Shown here one piece after another: positions 8,400 to 17,520 of a stretch of DNA of 64,000 nt (position 1 is its first letter; each line of letters begins with the position of its first letter). Position numbers and translations under genes: made by a program. The stretch is from Pseudonocardia sp. TRM90224 (GTDB lineage Bacteria > Actinomycetota > Actinomycetes > Mycobacteriales > Pseudonocardiaceae). The DNA is taken from positions 62,001 to 126,000 of the forward strand of contig NZ_JAJGSX010000005.1 in NCBI RefSeq assembly GCF_021245725.1, given 5' to 3'. Below the pieces are notes generated by a model that ran no database searches, had not been told where the DNA came from, and saw only the letters and a program-made list of their open reading frames with translations.

Positions 8400-8866
8400 G
8401 TCGACACATCCAGCACGGCGAGTCGACACATCCAGCACGGTGAGTCGACAGTTCCAGCACGGCGAGTTCCACGTCTCAGTCGGCGAGTCCCACGTTTGGA
8501 GGGGCGAGTCCCACGTTTGGAGGGGCGAGTCCGACGCCTCGGCCGGCGAGTCCCACGTTTCGGCAAATGAGTGCCACGTTTCGGTCATCCGCCAACGCGG
8601 GACACGTCCACCAAGACGCGGGACACGCCGGCAGGAACGTGGGACACGCCAACCGAAACGCGGAACACGCCCGCCAAAACGCGGAACACGCCTACCGAAA
8701 CGCGGGACACGCCCGCAGGAACGCGGGACACGCCCGCAGGAACGTGGGACTCGCCCGTAGGAACGTGGAACTCGCCCGCTGCAGCGCGGGACTCGCGCGA
8801 TGGAACGTGGGACTCGCGCGCCGAAACGTGGGACACGCCCGCTGACGTTGGGGCGGGGGACTCGCG
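8400..8866. repeat. Family A array: tandem 21-22 bp units in inverted arms
   Basis: The 467-bp gap between the convergent genes rnd and the kinase at 8867 is almost entirely repeats. To about 8590 there are roughly nine units beginning GAGTCGACACATCCAGCACG or GAGTCCCACGTTTGGAGG, period 22 then 21 bp. From about 8590 to 8845 there are roughly a dozen units in the opposite sense (GGGACACGCC...AACGTGGGAC). Together they could form one long imperfect stem-loop. The open frames across it come from the 21-bp period, not from a gene. Confidence 0.9.
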
Positions 8867-9991
8867 TCAGGGGGTGGCGGGGAGGCGGACCGTCACCGCG
8901 AGGCCGCCACCGGGGACGGGTTCGCCGTGCACCGCTCCCCCGTGCGCGACGGCGATCGCGCGGACGATCGAGAGGCCGAGGCCCGAGCCGGGCACCGGTC
9001 CGGTCCGCTCGACCGGACCGCGGCGGAACGGCTCGAACAGCTCGGCGACCCGGTCGGCGGGGATCTCGGCGCCGCTCGATGCCACCCGCAGCTCGCAGGT
9101 CTGCTCGAGCTGCCCCGTCGTGACCTCGATCCAGCCGCCGGGCACGTTGTGCCGCACGGCGTTCTCCAGCAGGTTCCCCGCCACCCGTTCCAGCAGCACG
9201 GCGTCGCCGCGCACCGGTGCGGGCGCGGTCCGCACGAGCACGCTGATGCCCCGCTGCGCCGCCTCCGAGCCGATCGCGCCCAGCGGCCGTACGACCATGT
9301 CCGCGAGGTCGGCGGGCTCCACCGACGTCAGCTCGGCGCCCTCGGTGTGCGCCAGCAGCAGCAATCCCGCGACGAGGTCGTCCGCGCGGCGGGTCGCGTC
9401 GCGCACGACGGCGCCCATCCGGCGCAGCTCCTCGATGTCGGCGTCGGGATCGGCGAGGGTGACGTCGACCTCGGTGCGCAGCACGGAGAGCGGCGTGCGC
9501 AGCTCGTGGCTCGCGTTCGCGACGAACCGCCGCTGCGCGTCGAACGCCGCCTGCAACCGGTCGAGCATCGCGTCGAAACCGGCGGCCAGCTCGGCGACCT
9601 CGCCGCGCGCGTCGCGGAGCCCGGTGCGCGTGTCCAGCGACTCGACGGTCAGCCGCCGCGCCGTCGCCGTCACGGCGTGCAGCGGCCCGAGCACCCTCCC
9701 GACGAGCCACCACGAGACCACCGCCGCGGCGATCACGACGAGCGGGAACGCCACCAGGCCGGCCCTGAGCACGTCGTTGCGCGCGGCCGCGCCGACCGCC
9801 TGCGAGAGCTGCTCGGCAGGCACCACGACATCCCCGACCCGCACGGTGCTGCCCGCCGGCAGCGACGGCAACGACCCCGCCACCCCGCCCACGAGCAGCC
9901 ATCCGAGCCACAGGAGCAGCGCGCTGACCAGCGCCACCAGCGCGGTGCTGACCAGCGTGAGGCGAGGGCGGAGCCCGGTTCGGCCCGTCAC
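8867..9991 (-). CDS. Two-component sensor histidine kinase (HAMP, HisKA, HATPase)
   Basis: A 374-residue kinase with a first membrane segment at about residues 12-36, a short extracytoplasmic loop, a second segment at about 75-97, a HAMP linker, the phosphoacceptor box FVANASHELRTPLSVLRTEV (H-box), N-box NLLENAVRHN and G-box GSGLGLSIVRAIAVAHGG. The extracytoplasmic sensor part is only about 40 residues, so the signal is probably sensed in or near the membrane. Its partner regulator lies 9 bp upstream in the same operon. ATG 9991 fits the predicted first membrane segment. Confidence 0.93.
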   Translation of the reverse strand: MTGRTGLRPRLTLVSTALVALVSALLLWLGWLLVGGVAGSLPSLPAGSTVRVGDVVVPAEQLSQAVGAAARNDVLRAGLVAFPLVVIAAAVVSWWLVGRVLGPLHAVTATARRLTVESLDTRTGLRDARGEVAELAAGFDAMLDRLQAAFDAQRRFVANASHELRTPLSVLRTEVDVTLADPDADIEELRRMGAVVRDATRRADDLVAGLLLLAHTEGAELTSVEPADLADMVVRPLGAIGSEAAQRGISVLVRTAPAPVRGDAVLLERVAGNLLENAVRHNVPGGWIEVTTGQLEQTCELRVASSGAEIPADRVAELFEPFRRGPVERTGPVPGSGLGLSIVRAIAVAHGGAVHGEPVPGGGLAVTVRLPATP

Positions 9992-10000
9992 ACCGAGAAC

Positions 10001-10666
10001 CTAGCCTGCCGCCGGCACCCGGTACCCCGCGCCGACCACGGTCTCGATCATCCCGGGCTCACCGAGCTTCTTGCGCAACGTCATGACGGTGACCCGCACG
10101 GTGGTCGTGAACGGGTCGGCGTTCTCGTCCCATACCCGCTCCAGCAGCTCCTCGCTGCTCACCACCGCCCCGGCGGCGGACAGCAGCACCTCCAGCACCC
10201 CGAACTCCTTGCGGGTCAGCTCGACGGGCCGACCCGACCGGTGGACGGTGCGCTTGGCGGGGTCGAGCTCGATGTCGCCCGCGACGAGCAGCGGCGGCAC
10301 GGCCGGGGTCGCTCGCCGGCCCAGCGCGCGGCACCGCGCGACGAGCTCCGGGAAGTCGAACGGCTTGGCGAGGTAGTCGTCGGCGCCGCGGGAGAGCCCG
10401 TCGACCTTGTCGGCGAGCGTCCCGCTCGCGGTCAGCATCAGCACGCGGGTGGTGGAGCCGGAGGCAGCGATCTGGCCGCACAGCTCGTCGCCGCTCATAC
10501 CGGGCAGGTCGCGGTCGAGCACGACGACGTCGTACCTGGTCACTACGCACTTCTCGTGGCCGCTGTCGCCGTCGTAGGCGACGTCGACGGCCATCCCCTC
10601 GCGTCGCAGCCCGCGGGCGACGGCGTCGGCGAGCGGCTGCTCGTCCTCGACGACCAGTACGCGCAT
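10001..10666 (-). CDS. OmpR/PhoB-type response regulator
   Basis: The 221-residue protein has a receiver ([20 protein letters not shown]; phosphoacceptor in VVVLDRDLPGMSGDEL; Lys in DYLAKPFDFPEL) and a winged-helix DNA-binding domain (ELTRKEFGVLEVLLSAAGAVVSSEELLERVW ... VRVTVMTLRKKLG split in the usual way). The ATG overlaps the dxs stop by 1 nt (TGATG), so dxs, this regulator and the kinase form one transcription unit. The regulon is unknown. The family includes MprA- and TcrX-like regulators. Confidence 0.93.
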   Translation of the reverse strand: MRVLVVEDEQPLADAVARGLRREGMAVDVAYDGDSGHEKCVVTRYDVVVLDRDLPGMSGDELCGQIAASGSTTRVLMLTASGTLADKVDGLSRGADDYLAKPFDFPELVARCRALGRRATPAVPPLLVAGDIELDPAKRTVHRSGRPVELTRKEFGVLEVLLSAAGAVVSSEELLERVWDENADPFTTTVRVTVMTLRKKLGEPGMIETVVGAGYRVPAAG

Positions 10667-12576
10667 CAGCGGGCCTGCTCCGAGTCGTGCTCGCGGACCG
10701 ACGCGATCGCGGCCGCCCACTCGGTGACCCGCCGCGCGACGTCCTGCGCGGTCAGCCCGGCCGCGGCGAGCACGTCGGCGCGGCTGCCGTGGTCGAGGAA
10801 CTCCTGCGGGATCGCGATGTCCCGCATCGGGACGTCGCACTCGGCGGCCCGCAGGACGTCGGCGAGCGCGGAGCCGAAGCCGCCGTGGCGCCCGCAGTCG
10901 GCGATCGAGACGACCAGGCGGTGCGACCGGGCCATGTCGACGAGCACCTGCGGCACGGGCAGCACCCACCGCGGGTCGACGACGGTGACGGCAACACCCT
11001 GCTGGGCCAGCCGCTGCGCCGCCGCGACCCCCAGCTCCCCGAACGCGCCGGCGCACACCATCAGCACGGTCGACTCGTCCTCGCCGACGGGCTCGTGCAG
11101 GATGTCGACGCCCTCCACCCTGCGGATCGCCGGCACCGACTCGATCACGGCGCCCTTCGGGAACCGCACGGCTGTCGGCCCGTCGTCGACGGCGACGGCC
11201 TCGGCCAGCTCCTCGCGCAGCGTCCCGGCGTCGCGCGGCGCGGCCACCCGCATGCCCGGCACGACCCCGAGGATCGACAGGTCCCACATCCCGTTGTGCG
11301 AGGGACCGTCGTTGCCGGTGACGCCCGCCCGGTCGAGCACCAGCGTGACGGCCTGGCGGTGCAGCGCGACGTCCATCATCAGCTGGTCGAACGCCCGGTT
11401 CAGGAACGTCGAGTAGAGCGCCACGACCGGGTGCAGCCCGCCGTGCGCGAGCCCGGCCGCGCTGGTGAGCGCGTGCTGCTCGGCGATGCCGACGTCGATG
11501 CACCGGTCGGGGTAGGCCTCGGAGAACGGCACGAGGCCGGTCGGGCCGAGCATCGCGGCGGTGATCGCAACGACGTCGGGGCGCCGGGCGCCGATCTTCA
11601 CCATCTCCTCGGCGAACACGCTCGTCCAGCCGACGGAGGGCGGCGCGGTGGGCAGCCCGGTCTCGGGGTCGAACGCCGGCGGGCTGTGCATCTGCTCCGC
11701 GACGTCGTTCTCGGCCGGCGGGTAGCCGTTGCCCTTGCGGGTGACGGCGTGCACGATCACTGGCCCGCCGAAGCGCTTCGCCCGGCGCAGCGCCGACTCC
11801 ATGGCCCTGATGTCGTGGCCGTCGATGGGGCCGAAGTACTTGATCCCGAGGTCGGAGAACAGCTCCTGCGGGCTCAGCGCGTCCTTGACGCCCGCCTTGA
11901 CCGCGTGCACGCCCGCGTAGAGCGCGCTGCCGACGACCGGGGTGCGGCGCAGCGCCTGCTTGCCGGCGTCGAGCACCCGCTCGTAGCCGGGCTGGAGCCG
12001 GAGGGTGGCGAGGCGGTCGGCGACACCGCCGATGGTCGGGGCGTAGGAGCGGCCGTTGTCGTTCACGACGATCACGACGTTGCGGTCGCGGCTCGCGGCG
12101 ATGTTGTTCAGCGCTTCCCACGCCATGCCGCCGGTCAGCGCGCCGTCGCCGATCACCGCGACGACGTGCCGGTCCTGGTTCGTGAGGGCGTAGGCGCGCG
12201 CGATGCCGTCGGCCCACGACAGCGAGGTGGACGCGTGGCTGTTCTCGACGTGGTCGTGCTCGCTCTCGGCGCGGCAGGGATAGCCGGCGAGCCCGCCCGT
12301 CTTCTTGAGCTGCTCCCAGCCGTCCTGGCGGCCGGTGAGCATCTTGTGGACGTAGGCCTGGTGGCCGGTGTCCCAGATCAGCGTGTCGTGCGGAGAGTCG
12401 AAGACCCGGTGCAGCGCGATGGTGAGCTCGACGACGCCGAGGTTGGGGCCGAGGTGCCCGCCGGTGCGGGCCACCGAATTGATCAGCTTGCGGCGGATCT
12501 CGGCGGCGAGCGTGACGAGCTGCTCCAGATCGAGCTTCTTCAGGTCGGCCGGCCCAAGAACGGATCGCATAACCAT
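10666..12576 (-). CDS. dxs: 1-deoxy-D-xylulose-5-phosphate synthase
   Basis: Thiamine diphosphate enzyme that condenses pyruvate and glyceraldehyde 3-phosphate, the first step of the MEP isoprenoid pathway. At about 636 residues it is full length. Seen are [17 protein letters not shown], the GDG thiamine-binding motif in [21 protein letters not shown], the transketolase pyrimidine domain [19 protein letters not shown], and [17 protein letters not shown]. Start choice is ambiguous among GTG 12579, ATG 12576 and ATG 12570; I use 12576, with GGGCGGG upstream. It lies downstream of rnd on the opposite strand, a common actinobacterial neighbourhood. Confidence 0.95.
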   Translation of the reverse strand: MVMRSVLGPADLKKLDLEQLVTLAAEIRRKLINSVARTGGHLGPNLGVVELTIALHRVFDSPHDTLIWDTGHQAYVHKMLTGRQDGWEQLKKTGGLAGYPCRAESEHDHVENSHASTSLSWADGIARAYALTNQDRHVVAVIGDGALTGGMAWEALNNIAASRDRNVVIVVNDNGRSYAPTIGGVADRLATLRLQPGYERVLDAGKQALRRTPVVGSALYAGVHAVKAGVKDALSPQELFSDLGIKYFGPIDGHDIRAMESALRRAKRFGGPVIVHAVTRKGNGYPPAENDVAEQMHSPPAFDPETGLPTAPPSVGWTSVFAEEMVKIGARRPDVVAITAAMLGPTGLVPFSEAYPDRCIDVGIAEQHALTSAAGLAHGGLHPVVALYSTFLNRAFDQLMMDVALHRQAVTLVLDRAGVTGNDGPSHNGMWDLSILGVVPGMRVAAPRDAGTLREELAEAVAVDDGPTAVRFPKGAVIESVPAIRRVEGVDILHEPVGEDESTVLMVCAGAFGELGVAAAQRLAQQGVAVTVVDPRWVLPVPQVLVDMARSHRLVVSIADCGRHGGFGSALADVLRAAECDVPMRDIAIPQEFLDHGSRADVLAAAGLTAQDVARRVTEWAAAIASVREHDSEQAR

Positions 12577-12676
12577 CACCCGCCCAGCTTACGGAAGGTC
12601 GCCGAGCGCAGGCCTTCCTCCGGTGTTCCCGCGGTCTTCAGCCTGGTCGCGGCCCTTGCGGTGATCAACTCCCGGC

Positions 12677-13999
12677 TCAGCTCGTTGCCGCTCGCGATGC
12701 CTCTCCCGTGCGCTGCACGGGAATCTCGGCCGCACCGGCGATGCGGACGAGGTTGCGGCCGGCCCGCTTCGCGGCGTACAGCGACGCGTCGGCGGCCTTG
12801 AGCACCTGGTCGAGCGCCGTGCCGTCGGCGGGGACGGTCGCGCCGCCGACCGAGATCGACAGCCCGGTGATCGTCAGCGCGCCGTCGGCGGTGTCGACCG
12901 TAACGTCGAGGCGAGCGACGGTCGCGCGGAGGCGTTCGGCGACCTTCGCCAGCTCGGCGCGCCCGGGCGGGCCGAGGGGCAGGTCGGGCAGCAGCACGAC
13001 GAACTCCTCGCCGCCGAACCTGCCGACCACGTCCTGTTCGCGCACCACCGACTGCAGCGACGACGCGACCGCGACGAGCACGTCGTCGCCCGCGAGGTGG
13101 CCGTAGTCGTCGTTGACGTGCTTGAAGTGGTCGAGATCGAGGATCAGCACCGCGGCGCCGCCAACACCGCGCTGGACCCGGCGCACGGCCCGCGCGGCCT
13201 GGGTCTGCCACGCGGCGGCGTTGAGCAGGCCGGTCTTGCCATCGGTGCTGGCCTCTTCCTCCAGCTGCCGCACGAGCACCGCCCGGTGCAGCACGAGTAT
13301 CGGCGGCAGCGCCATCACGATCAGTCCGGGCGTCGCCTGGAGCGCGACGGCGGCGAGCGCGCCCATGCAGAGGGTCGCGATCTCGAGCGCGTTGTCGTCG
13401 AGCCTGCCGATGAGGTCGCGGACGCTCACCCCCTCGGTGCTGCTGAGCGCGATCGCGGCCGCGACGAGCACGGTGTTGACCCCGACGTAGATCACGACGG
13501 CGGCGCAGACGCCCAGAACGCCCGCCATGTCCGTCGGGTCGCCCGGCAGCCCACCCGCCCGCTCGACGGCCGTGTGGGCCGCGGTCGCGGCGAGCACGAC
13601 CGTCGCGGTGGTGTAGACGTGCCGGTAGAGCGGGACCTTCGCGGGCCGCCACACACGCTGCCAGAGGTGCGCGTAGACGACGATGATCACTGCGGAGGCG
13701 AGGATCGGCGGGAGCAGCAGCGCGGCGGCGAAAGTCCAGACGGAACTGAGGTCGAAGTAGGACGTTTCGGCCGTCCGCCTGCGGATGCGCTCGATGCCAG
13801 TGGCCAGCTCCGTATGCACGATGCTCAGCAGCGCGACGAACGCGGCGAGCGCGAACCCGGCCGTCGGCGGCGCTGCGAGGGCCTCCCCCGCGATCACCGC
13901 GATGGCGGCGCCCTCGACGACGAGGACCCCCACGACAGCGCGCATGGGGAGCTTCCAGAGTGCCCAACCCGGGGAGACAGGGACCGCCGGAGCGCTCAC
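12677..13999 (-). CDS. Membrane GGDEF protein 1 (probable diguanylate cyclase)
   Basis: About 440 residues from the GTG at 13999 (GGGAGGG upstream). The N-terminal half has about seven hydrophobic segments with motifs shared by the three following paralogues: HTEL...ERIRRR, DLSSVWTFAAALLLPP and YTTATVVLA. The C-terminal GGDEF domain (about 265-425) has TDGKTGLLNAAAW, LDLDHFKHVNDDYGH, the active-site GGEEF, and an RxxD inhibitory site (REQD) five residues before it. It should make c-di-GMP with product inhibition. The N-terminal sensor is not a family I can name. This is the one copy with no micro-ORF next to it. Confidence 0.9.
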   Translation of the reverse strand: MSAPAVPVSPGWALWKLPMRAVVGVLVVEGAAIAVIAGEALAAPPTAGFALAAFVALLSIVHTELATGIERIRRRTAETSYFDLSSVWTFAAALLLPPILASAVIIVVYAHLWQRVWRPAKVPLYRHVYTTATVVLAATAAHTAVERAGGLPGDPTDMAGVLGVCAAVVIYVGVNTVLVAAAIALSSTEGVSVRDLIGRLDDNALEIATLCMGALAAVALQATPGLIVMALPPILVLHRAVLVRQLEEEASTDGKTGLLNAAAWQTQAARAVRRVQRGVGGAAVLILDLDHFKHVNDDYGHLAGDDVLVAVASSLQSVVREQDVVGRFGGEEFVVLLPDLPLGPPGRAELAKVAERLRATVARLDVTVDTADGALTITGLSISVGGATVPADGTALDQVLKAADASLYAAKRAGRNLVRIAGAAEIPVQRTGEASRAATS

Positions 14000-14115
14000 G
14001 TCCGCGTCCCTCCTCCCGACTTGCAACGGTGTTACTCGGCGAGGTTAGTGAGCCCCACGAGGTGTGTCAGGGGGGATCTGATCGCTCATCGGGGTGGACA
14101 TGAGTGCACGTGCAG

Positions 14116-15477
14116 TCACTGTCCGTCAACAGTGTGCTCGGCGACATCACCCGGCAACGGGGGCCGCACAGCGTGCTCCTTGGCCGGGACGTCGTGGCTC
14201 ATCCGCACGACGTTGCGGCCCGCACGCTTGGCCGTGTAGAGGGCGGCGTCGGCGAGCTGGAGCAATGAGCGCAGGTCAGCGCCGTCGCGAGGATGCACCG
14301 CTCCCCCGACCGAGACGCTCAGTCCCGCCACCGTGAGCGGCCCGTCGGCCGTCGGGATCTCCACCCGCAGCCCCGCCACCCGCCGCCGGATCCGCTCGGC
14401 CACGACGGAGAGGTCACGCTCCCCGTGCTCCAATCCAGCGAGGAGCACCACGAACTCCTCCCCACCGAACCGGCCGACCAGATCCTGGTCGCGCACCTCG
14501 GCGCGCAACGCGTCCGCCACCGCAGCGAGCACATGATCGCCCGCCACGTGGCCATGGGTGTCGTTGACCATCTTGAAGTGGTCGAGGTCGAGCACGAGGA
14601 CGGCACGGAGATCGCTCTTGCGGGTCACCTTCCGCAGCTCCCGCTCCGCCTCCCGGTGCCAGGCCGCGGCGTTCAGGAGGCCGGTCTTGCTGTCGGTGCT
14701 GGCGGCCTGCTCCAGCTCACGCACGAGCACGGAGCGGTGCAGGACGAGCAAAGGTGGAAGGACGAGCAGGACGAGCCACGGGTTGATGACGAGCGCGGTG
14801 GCGACGAGCGCACCCAGCGCTAGGGTCGAGAGCTCCAAGAGGTTGTCGTCCCAGTGCCCGACCATCGTGCTGAGCCTCGGTTGCGGGCTGCTCATCGCGA
14901 TGGCTCCGGCGATCAGCGCCGTGTTGATCGTCGTGAAGCACAGCAATGCCAACACGATCGCAAATATGTCCGCACCCGCGAAGGTGGCCCCGTTGCTGAT
15001 GTTGGCGGAGACGAGGGACGCCCCCAGCGCCGCGAGCACCATTGTCGAAGTGGTGAAGACGTTCCGGTAGCAGGGAATCCGCGGTCGTCCGGTGCGGAGC
15101 CAAATCTGGAACTGAACGATGATCACGATCGGGACCGTGAGCACCGGTGGCAGAACGAGCGCCGCAGCGAAGATCCATACCGAACTCAGGTCGATGTAGT
15201 GCGGTAGCGCGATACGCCGCCTCGTCCGTTCCACCCGCATCGCGCCCTCGGTGTGCGCCAGTGCGAGCGCCAGGAGCAGCCCTGCACGCATGAGGTCGTC
15301 GCCGCTGGACAGGGGCCGTGCGAGGACCGCGACGGCGATCAGCCCGACCGTCGTCAGCTCCACCAGCAGGATCGAGGTGACGAGGTGGCGCGGCATCTCC
15401 CAGATCGGCCAGCTGCGGGCATGCCAGAAACGAATGGGCGCATTCGATCTCGACTGATCGGCGGCATCGTGCGGCAT
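14116..15477 (-). CDS. Membrane GGDEF protein 2 (probable diguanylate cyclase)
   Basis: A 453-residue paralogue with the same plan: hydrophobic segments over residues 30-255 (ALAHTEGAMRVERTRRR, YIDLSSVWIFAAALVLPP, VFTTSTMVLA), then GGDEF with LDLDHFKMVNDTHGH, RDQD inhibitory site and GGEEF active site. A TAGGGT lies 4 nt before the ATG, as it also does for paralogue 3. Divergently, on the other strand, is the run of three MSGHGWG micro-ORFs. Product is probably c-di-GMP; the input signal is unknown. Confidence 0.9.
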   Translation of the reverse strand: MPHDAADQSRSNAPIRFWHARSWPIWEMPRHLVTSILLVELTTVGLIAVAVLARPLSSGDDLMRAGLLLALALAHTEGAMRVERTRRRIALPHYIDLSSVWIFAAALVLPPVLTVPIVIIVQFQIWLRTGRPRIPCYRNVFTTSTMVLAALGASLVSANISNGATFAGADIFAIVLALLCFTTINTALIAGAIAMSSPQPRLSTMVGHWDDNLLELSTLALGALVATALVINPWLVLLVLPPLLVLHRSVLVRELEQAASTDSKTGLLNAAAWHREAERELRKVTRKSDLRAVLVLDLDHFKMVNDTHGHVAGDHVLAAVADALRAEVRDQDLVGRFGGEEFVVLLAGLEHGERDLSVVAERIRRRVAGLRVEIPTADGPLTVAGLSVSVGGAVHPRDGADLRSLLQLADAALYTAKRAGRNVVRMSHDVPAKEHAVRPPLPGDVAEHTVDGQ

Positions 15478-15564
15478 GTGAACCCTAACCCGGGAGAGCG
15501 TCGACGGCGATCTTAATGCACGGGGCGCAGTTCGTCACTGCGACGAATCGGTCAGTGCCGCCGC

Positions 15565-15592
15565 GTGACAATATGACGACGTTCTATACAAA
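15565..15592 (+). promoter_or_regulatory. Candidate promoter for the micro-ORF array
   Basis: GTGACA at 15565 and TACAAA at 15587 are 16 bp apart in an unusually AT-rich patch upstream of the first MSGHGWG micro-ORF. The octamer GTGACAAT also occurs at 17418 upstream of the MRGHDWG micro-ORF. The match is weak. Confidence 0.25.
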
Positions 15593-15737
15593 TAAAGTGA
15601 TCTTGCCCACGTTGCCGCCCAGGGGCGCGCCGACGAGGCCGGCGGCCAGCCACGTTGCTGGGGACGGGTCACCACGCACCCGCGTCGGGAATCGGATGCT
15701 TCTCGGCGACCAGATCAAGGAGAGGAGAACGCCATGA
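15573..15737 (+). CDS. Possible 54-residue ORF ending in the first micro-ORF start
   Basis: An ATG at 15573 opens MTTFYTNKVILPTLPPRG and runs to a TGA that overlaps the ATG of the first micro-ORF (ATGA), which would allow translational coupling. No good ribosome binding site is seen and the composition (Pro, Arg, Thr) is not distinctive. It could equally be untranslated leader. No similar ORF precedes the fourth micro-ORF. Confidence 0.2.
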   Translation: MTTFYTNKVILPTLPPRGAPTRPAASHVAGDGSPRTRVGNRMLLGDQIKERRTP

Positions 15738-15757
15738 GCGGACACGGCTGGGGCTGA
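15734..15757 (+). CDS. Micro-ORF 1, heptapeptide MSGHGWG
   Basis: ATG to TGA in eight codons, preceded by AAGGAGAGGAGAAC, a strong ribosome binding site 5-7 nt upstream. It is the first of three copies with identical coding sequence at 64-68 bp spacing on the plus strand, between two GGDEF genes transcribed the other way. Possible roles are a signal or modified peptide, a regulatory leader, or an RNA element. I know of no described family with this sequence. Confidence 0.6.
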   Translation: MSGHGWG

Positions 15758-15801
15758 GCTCGACCACGCCACACAACCTACGGAACCGGAGGGAGAGCGC
15801 A

Positions 15802-15825
15802 ATGAGCGGACACGGCTGGGGCTGA
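15802..15825 (+). CDS. Micro-ORF 2, heptapeptide MSGHGWG
   Basis: Coding sequence identical to micro-ORF 1, with GGAGGGAGAGC upstream of the ATG. The flanking DNA has diverged more than the ribosome binding site and coding part, which is what selection on translation would give. Confidence 0.6.
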   Translation: MSGHGWG

Positions 15826-15865
15826 ACACATCACACCCGAACCGACGAACCGGAAGGAGAACGCC

Positions 15866-15889
15866 ATGAGCGGACACGGCTGGGGCTGA
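15866..15889 (+). CDS. Micro-ORF 3, heptapeptide MSGHGWG
   Basis: Third identical copy, with GGAAGGAGAACGCC before the ATG, nearly the same leader as copy 1. It is followed 37 bp later by a strong hairpin. Confidence 0.6.
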   Translation: MSGHGWG

Positions 15890-15926
15890 AGACAACCCAT
15901 CACAACCACGAAAGCCGGCGAGACAG

Positions 15927-15994
15927 CCGTGCACAGCTTCGTCGCTCCGTGCACATGATCCAACGTGTGCACGGGCCATCGAAGCTGTGCACGG
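15927..15994. terminator. Large hairpin after the MSGHGWG array
   Basis: Perfect 15-bp arms CCGTGCACAGCTTCG (15927-15941) and its inverse (15980-15994), with an inner pair CCGTGCAC/GTGCACGG. There is no T-tract. It ends 3 bp before the GGDEF 3 stop codon and could terminate both converging transcripts. Confidence 0.6.
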
Positions 15995-15997
15995 TCG

Positions 15998-17332
15998 TCA
16001 GCGGCCGAAGCGCACGTCCTCGCCCGTCCATGAACGCGGCGGTCCGGTCGTGCTCATCCGGACGGCGTTGCGTCCGGCCCGCTTCACCGCGTACAGCGCC
16101 GAGTCTGCTACCTGCAGCAGTGCGCGCAGGTCATGCCCGTCTCGCGGATGGACGGAGCCGCCGACGGAGACGCTGAGACCTTCGACGGTCAGCGGACCGT
16201 CCGCCGTCGGAACCTCGACCTGCAGATCCGCGACCCGCCGCCGGATCCGCTCCGCGACGAACGCCAGTTCCTGCTCGGCGTCCGCCGCGGCGGTGAGGAG
16301 CACGACGAACTCCTCACCGCCGAACCGACCCACCAGGTCCTGGCTACGGACCTCGGCTTGCAGAACGCTCGCAACGGCCGCGAGCACCTGATCTCCGGCG
16401 AGATGGCCGTGCGAGTCGTTGACTTCTTTGAAGTGGTCGAGATCGAGCACCAGCACGGCACGTATCTCATCCCGCCGAGACCGCTTGCTCAGGCGCTGCT
16501 CGGCTCGAGTGTGCCAGGCAGCAGCGTTGAGCAACCCGGTCTTGCCGTCCGTCGTCGCCGCCTCTTCGAGGTGGCGCACGAGAACGGCCCGGTGCAGCAC
16601 GAGGAGCAGCGGCAGGACCAGCAGGACGAGCCAGGGATTGACCATCAGAACGGTCGCCACCAGCGCTCCGAGCGACAGCATGGCGACCTCGAGCACGTTG
16701 TCGTCCCAATGCCCGACCATCGTCGAGACTGAGGGATCGGGCGTGCTCAACGCGATCGCGCCGGCAACGAGCGCCGTGTTCACGGCGGTGAAGACGAGCA
16801 GGGCGAGCAGCATGCCGAGCAGATCCGGGTCGACGTGCTCCGCCCGCTCGTGGATGCGCTCCGTCACACCGGCGGCCGCGAGGCAGGCCAGGACCATCGT
16901 CGCGGTGGTGAATGCGTTCCGGTAGTAGGGAACCCGCGGCCGAGCGGTCCTGATCCAAATATGGAGCTGCAGCACCACCGCCAGCAGAACGGCGAGCACC
17001 GGCGGAAGAACGAGGGCGCCCGCGAAGATCCAGACCGAGGTCATGTTGATGTAGTGCGGTATCGAGACCCGCCGCCGCACGCGTTCGGTGCGCGCGACGC
17101 ATTCCGTATGCACGAGGCCGAGCCCGACGAGCAGCGCCCCCCTGAACAGGTCGTCGTACTCGGGGGCGCTACCGCTCACGACGTGCAGCGCTGTGAGGCC
17201 CAGCGCGACCAGCTCGACGAGCACGATCGACACGACCAGGTGCAGCGGCATCTCCCAGATCGACCAGGCGTGGACCCGCCAGGGCCGATCGGGGTTCTTC
17301 GCTATGCGCTGTTCGGCTGGCTCTTGCGACAT
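15998..17332 (-). CDS. Membrane GGDEF protein 3 (probable diguanylate cyclase)
   Basis: From ATG 17332 (MSQEPAEQRIAKNPDRPW), 444 residues. It is closest to paralogue 2: WSIWEMPLHLVVSI, LGLVHTECVARTERVRRR, YINMTSVWIFAGALVLPP, and in the catalytic domain LDLDHFKEVNDSHGH, RSQD inhibitory site and GGEEF. A longer frame to 17467 lacks similarity to the paralogues. TAGGGT lies 4 nt upstream of the ATG, as in paralogue 2, suggesting a shared kind of promoter. It lies between the two micro-ORF loci. Confidence 0.9.
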   Translation of the reverse strand: MSQEPAEQRIAKNPDRPWRVHAWSIWEMPLHLVVSIVLVELVALGLTALHVVSGSAPEYDDLFRGALLVGLGLVHTECVARTERVRRRVSIPHYINMTSVWIFAGALVLPPVLAVLLAVVLQLHIWIRTARPRVPYYRNAFTTATMVLACLAAAGVTERIHERAEHVDPDLLGMLLALLVFTAVNTALVAGAIALSTPDPSVSTMVGHWDDNVLEVAMLSLGALVATVLMVNPWLVLLVLPLLLVLHRAVLVRHLEEAATTDGKTGLLNAAAWHTRAEQRLSKRSRRDEIRAVLVLDLDHFKEVNDSHGHLAGDQVLAAVASVLQAEVRSQDLVGRFGGEEFVVLLTAAADAEQELAFVAERIRRRVADLQVEVPTADGPLTVEGLSVSVGGSVHPRDGHDLRALLQVADSALYAVKRAGRNAVRMSTTGPPRSWTGEDVRFGR

Positions 17333-17520
17333 CTGGACCCTACTTCGGAGGTATGTCGGGCGAGCGTAGTCCAATTTGCGTACCCAGTCACACGATGGAT
17401 TGGATCGGCTTCGATGAGTGACAATGAATTCGTCGAATCTGCTGAAATTCGTCCGACGCACACACATGGCCGATTCGGTCGCAACACTCCGCTACCAACG
17501 ACTACGGAAAGGAGCCGGCC

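Noticed and set aside
8440..8845. Open reading frames with repetitive peptides across the family A array
   Set aside because: A 21-bp repeat without stops keeps several frames open on both strands; no ribosome binding sites and no domain.
8400..8866. CRISPR-like regular repeats
   Set aside because: Units are contiguous 21-22 bp repeats without unique spacers and occur in inverted arms; no cas genes are nearby.
8927..11416. 829-codon plus-strand open frame
   Set aside because: Antisense to the kinase, regulator and dxs genes, all with full conserved motifs; low-complexity translation.
15478..15733. c-di-GMP riboswitch upstream of the micro-ORFs
   Set aside because: A GEMM-like element would suit the GGDEF context, but I could not find the conserved core or the tetraloop/receptor pairing by eye. 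A covariance-model scan would settle it.
15734..15889. Direct link of the micro-ORFs to the P450 at 40 kb as a biarylitide-like pathway
   Set aside because: Biarylitide precursors sit beside their P450; here 24 kb and many unrelated genes separate them, and the peptides lack the Tyr pattern.
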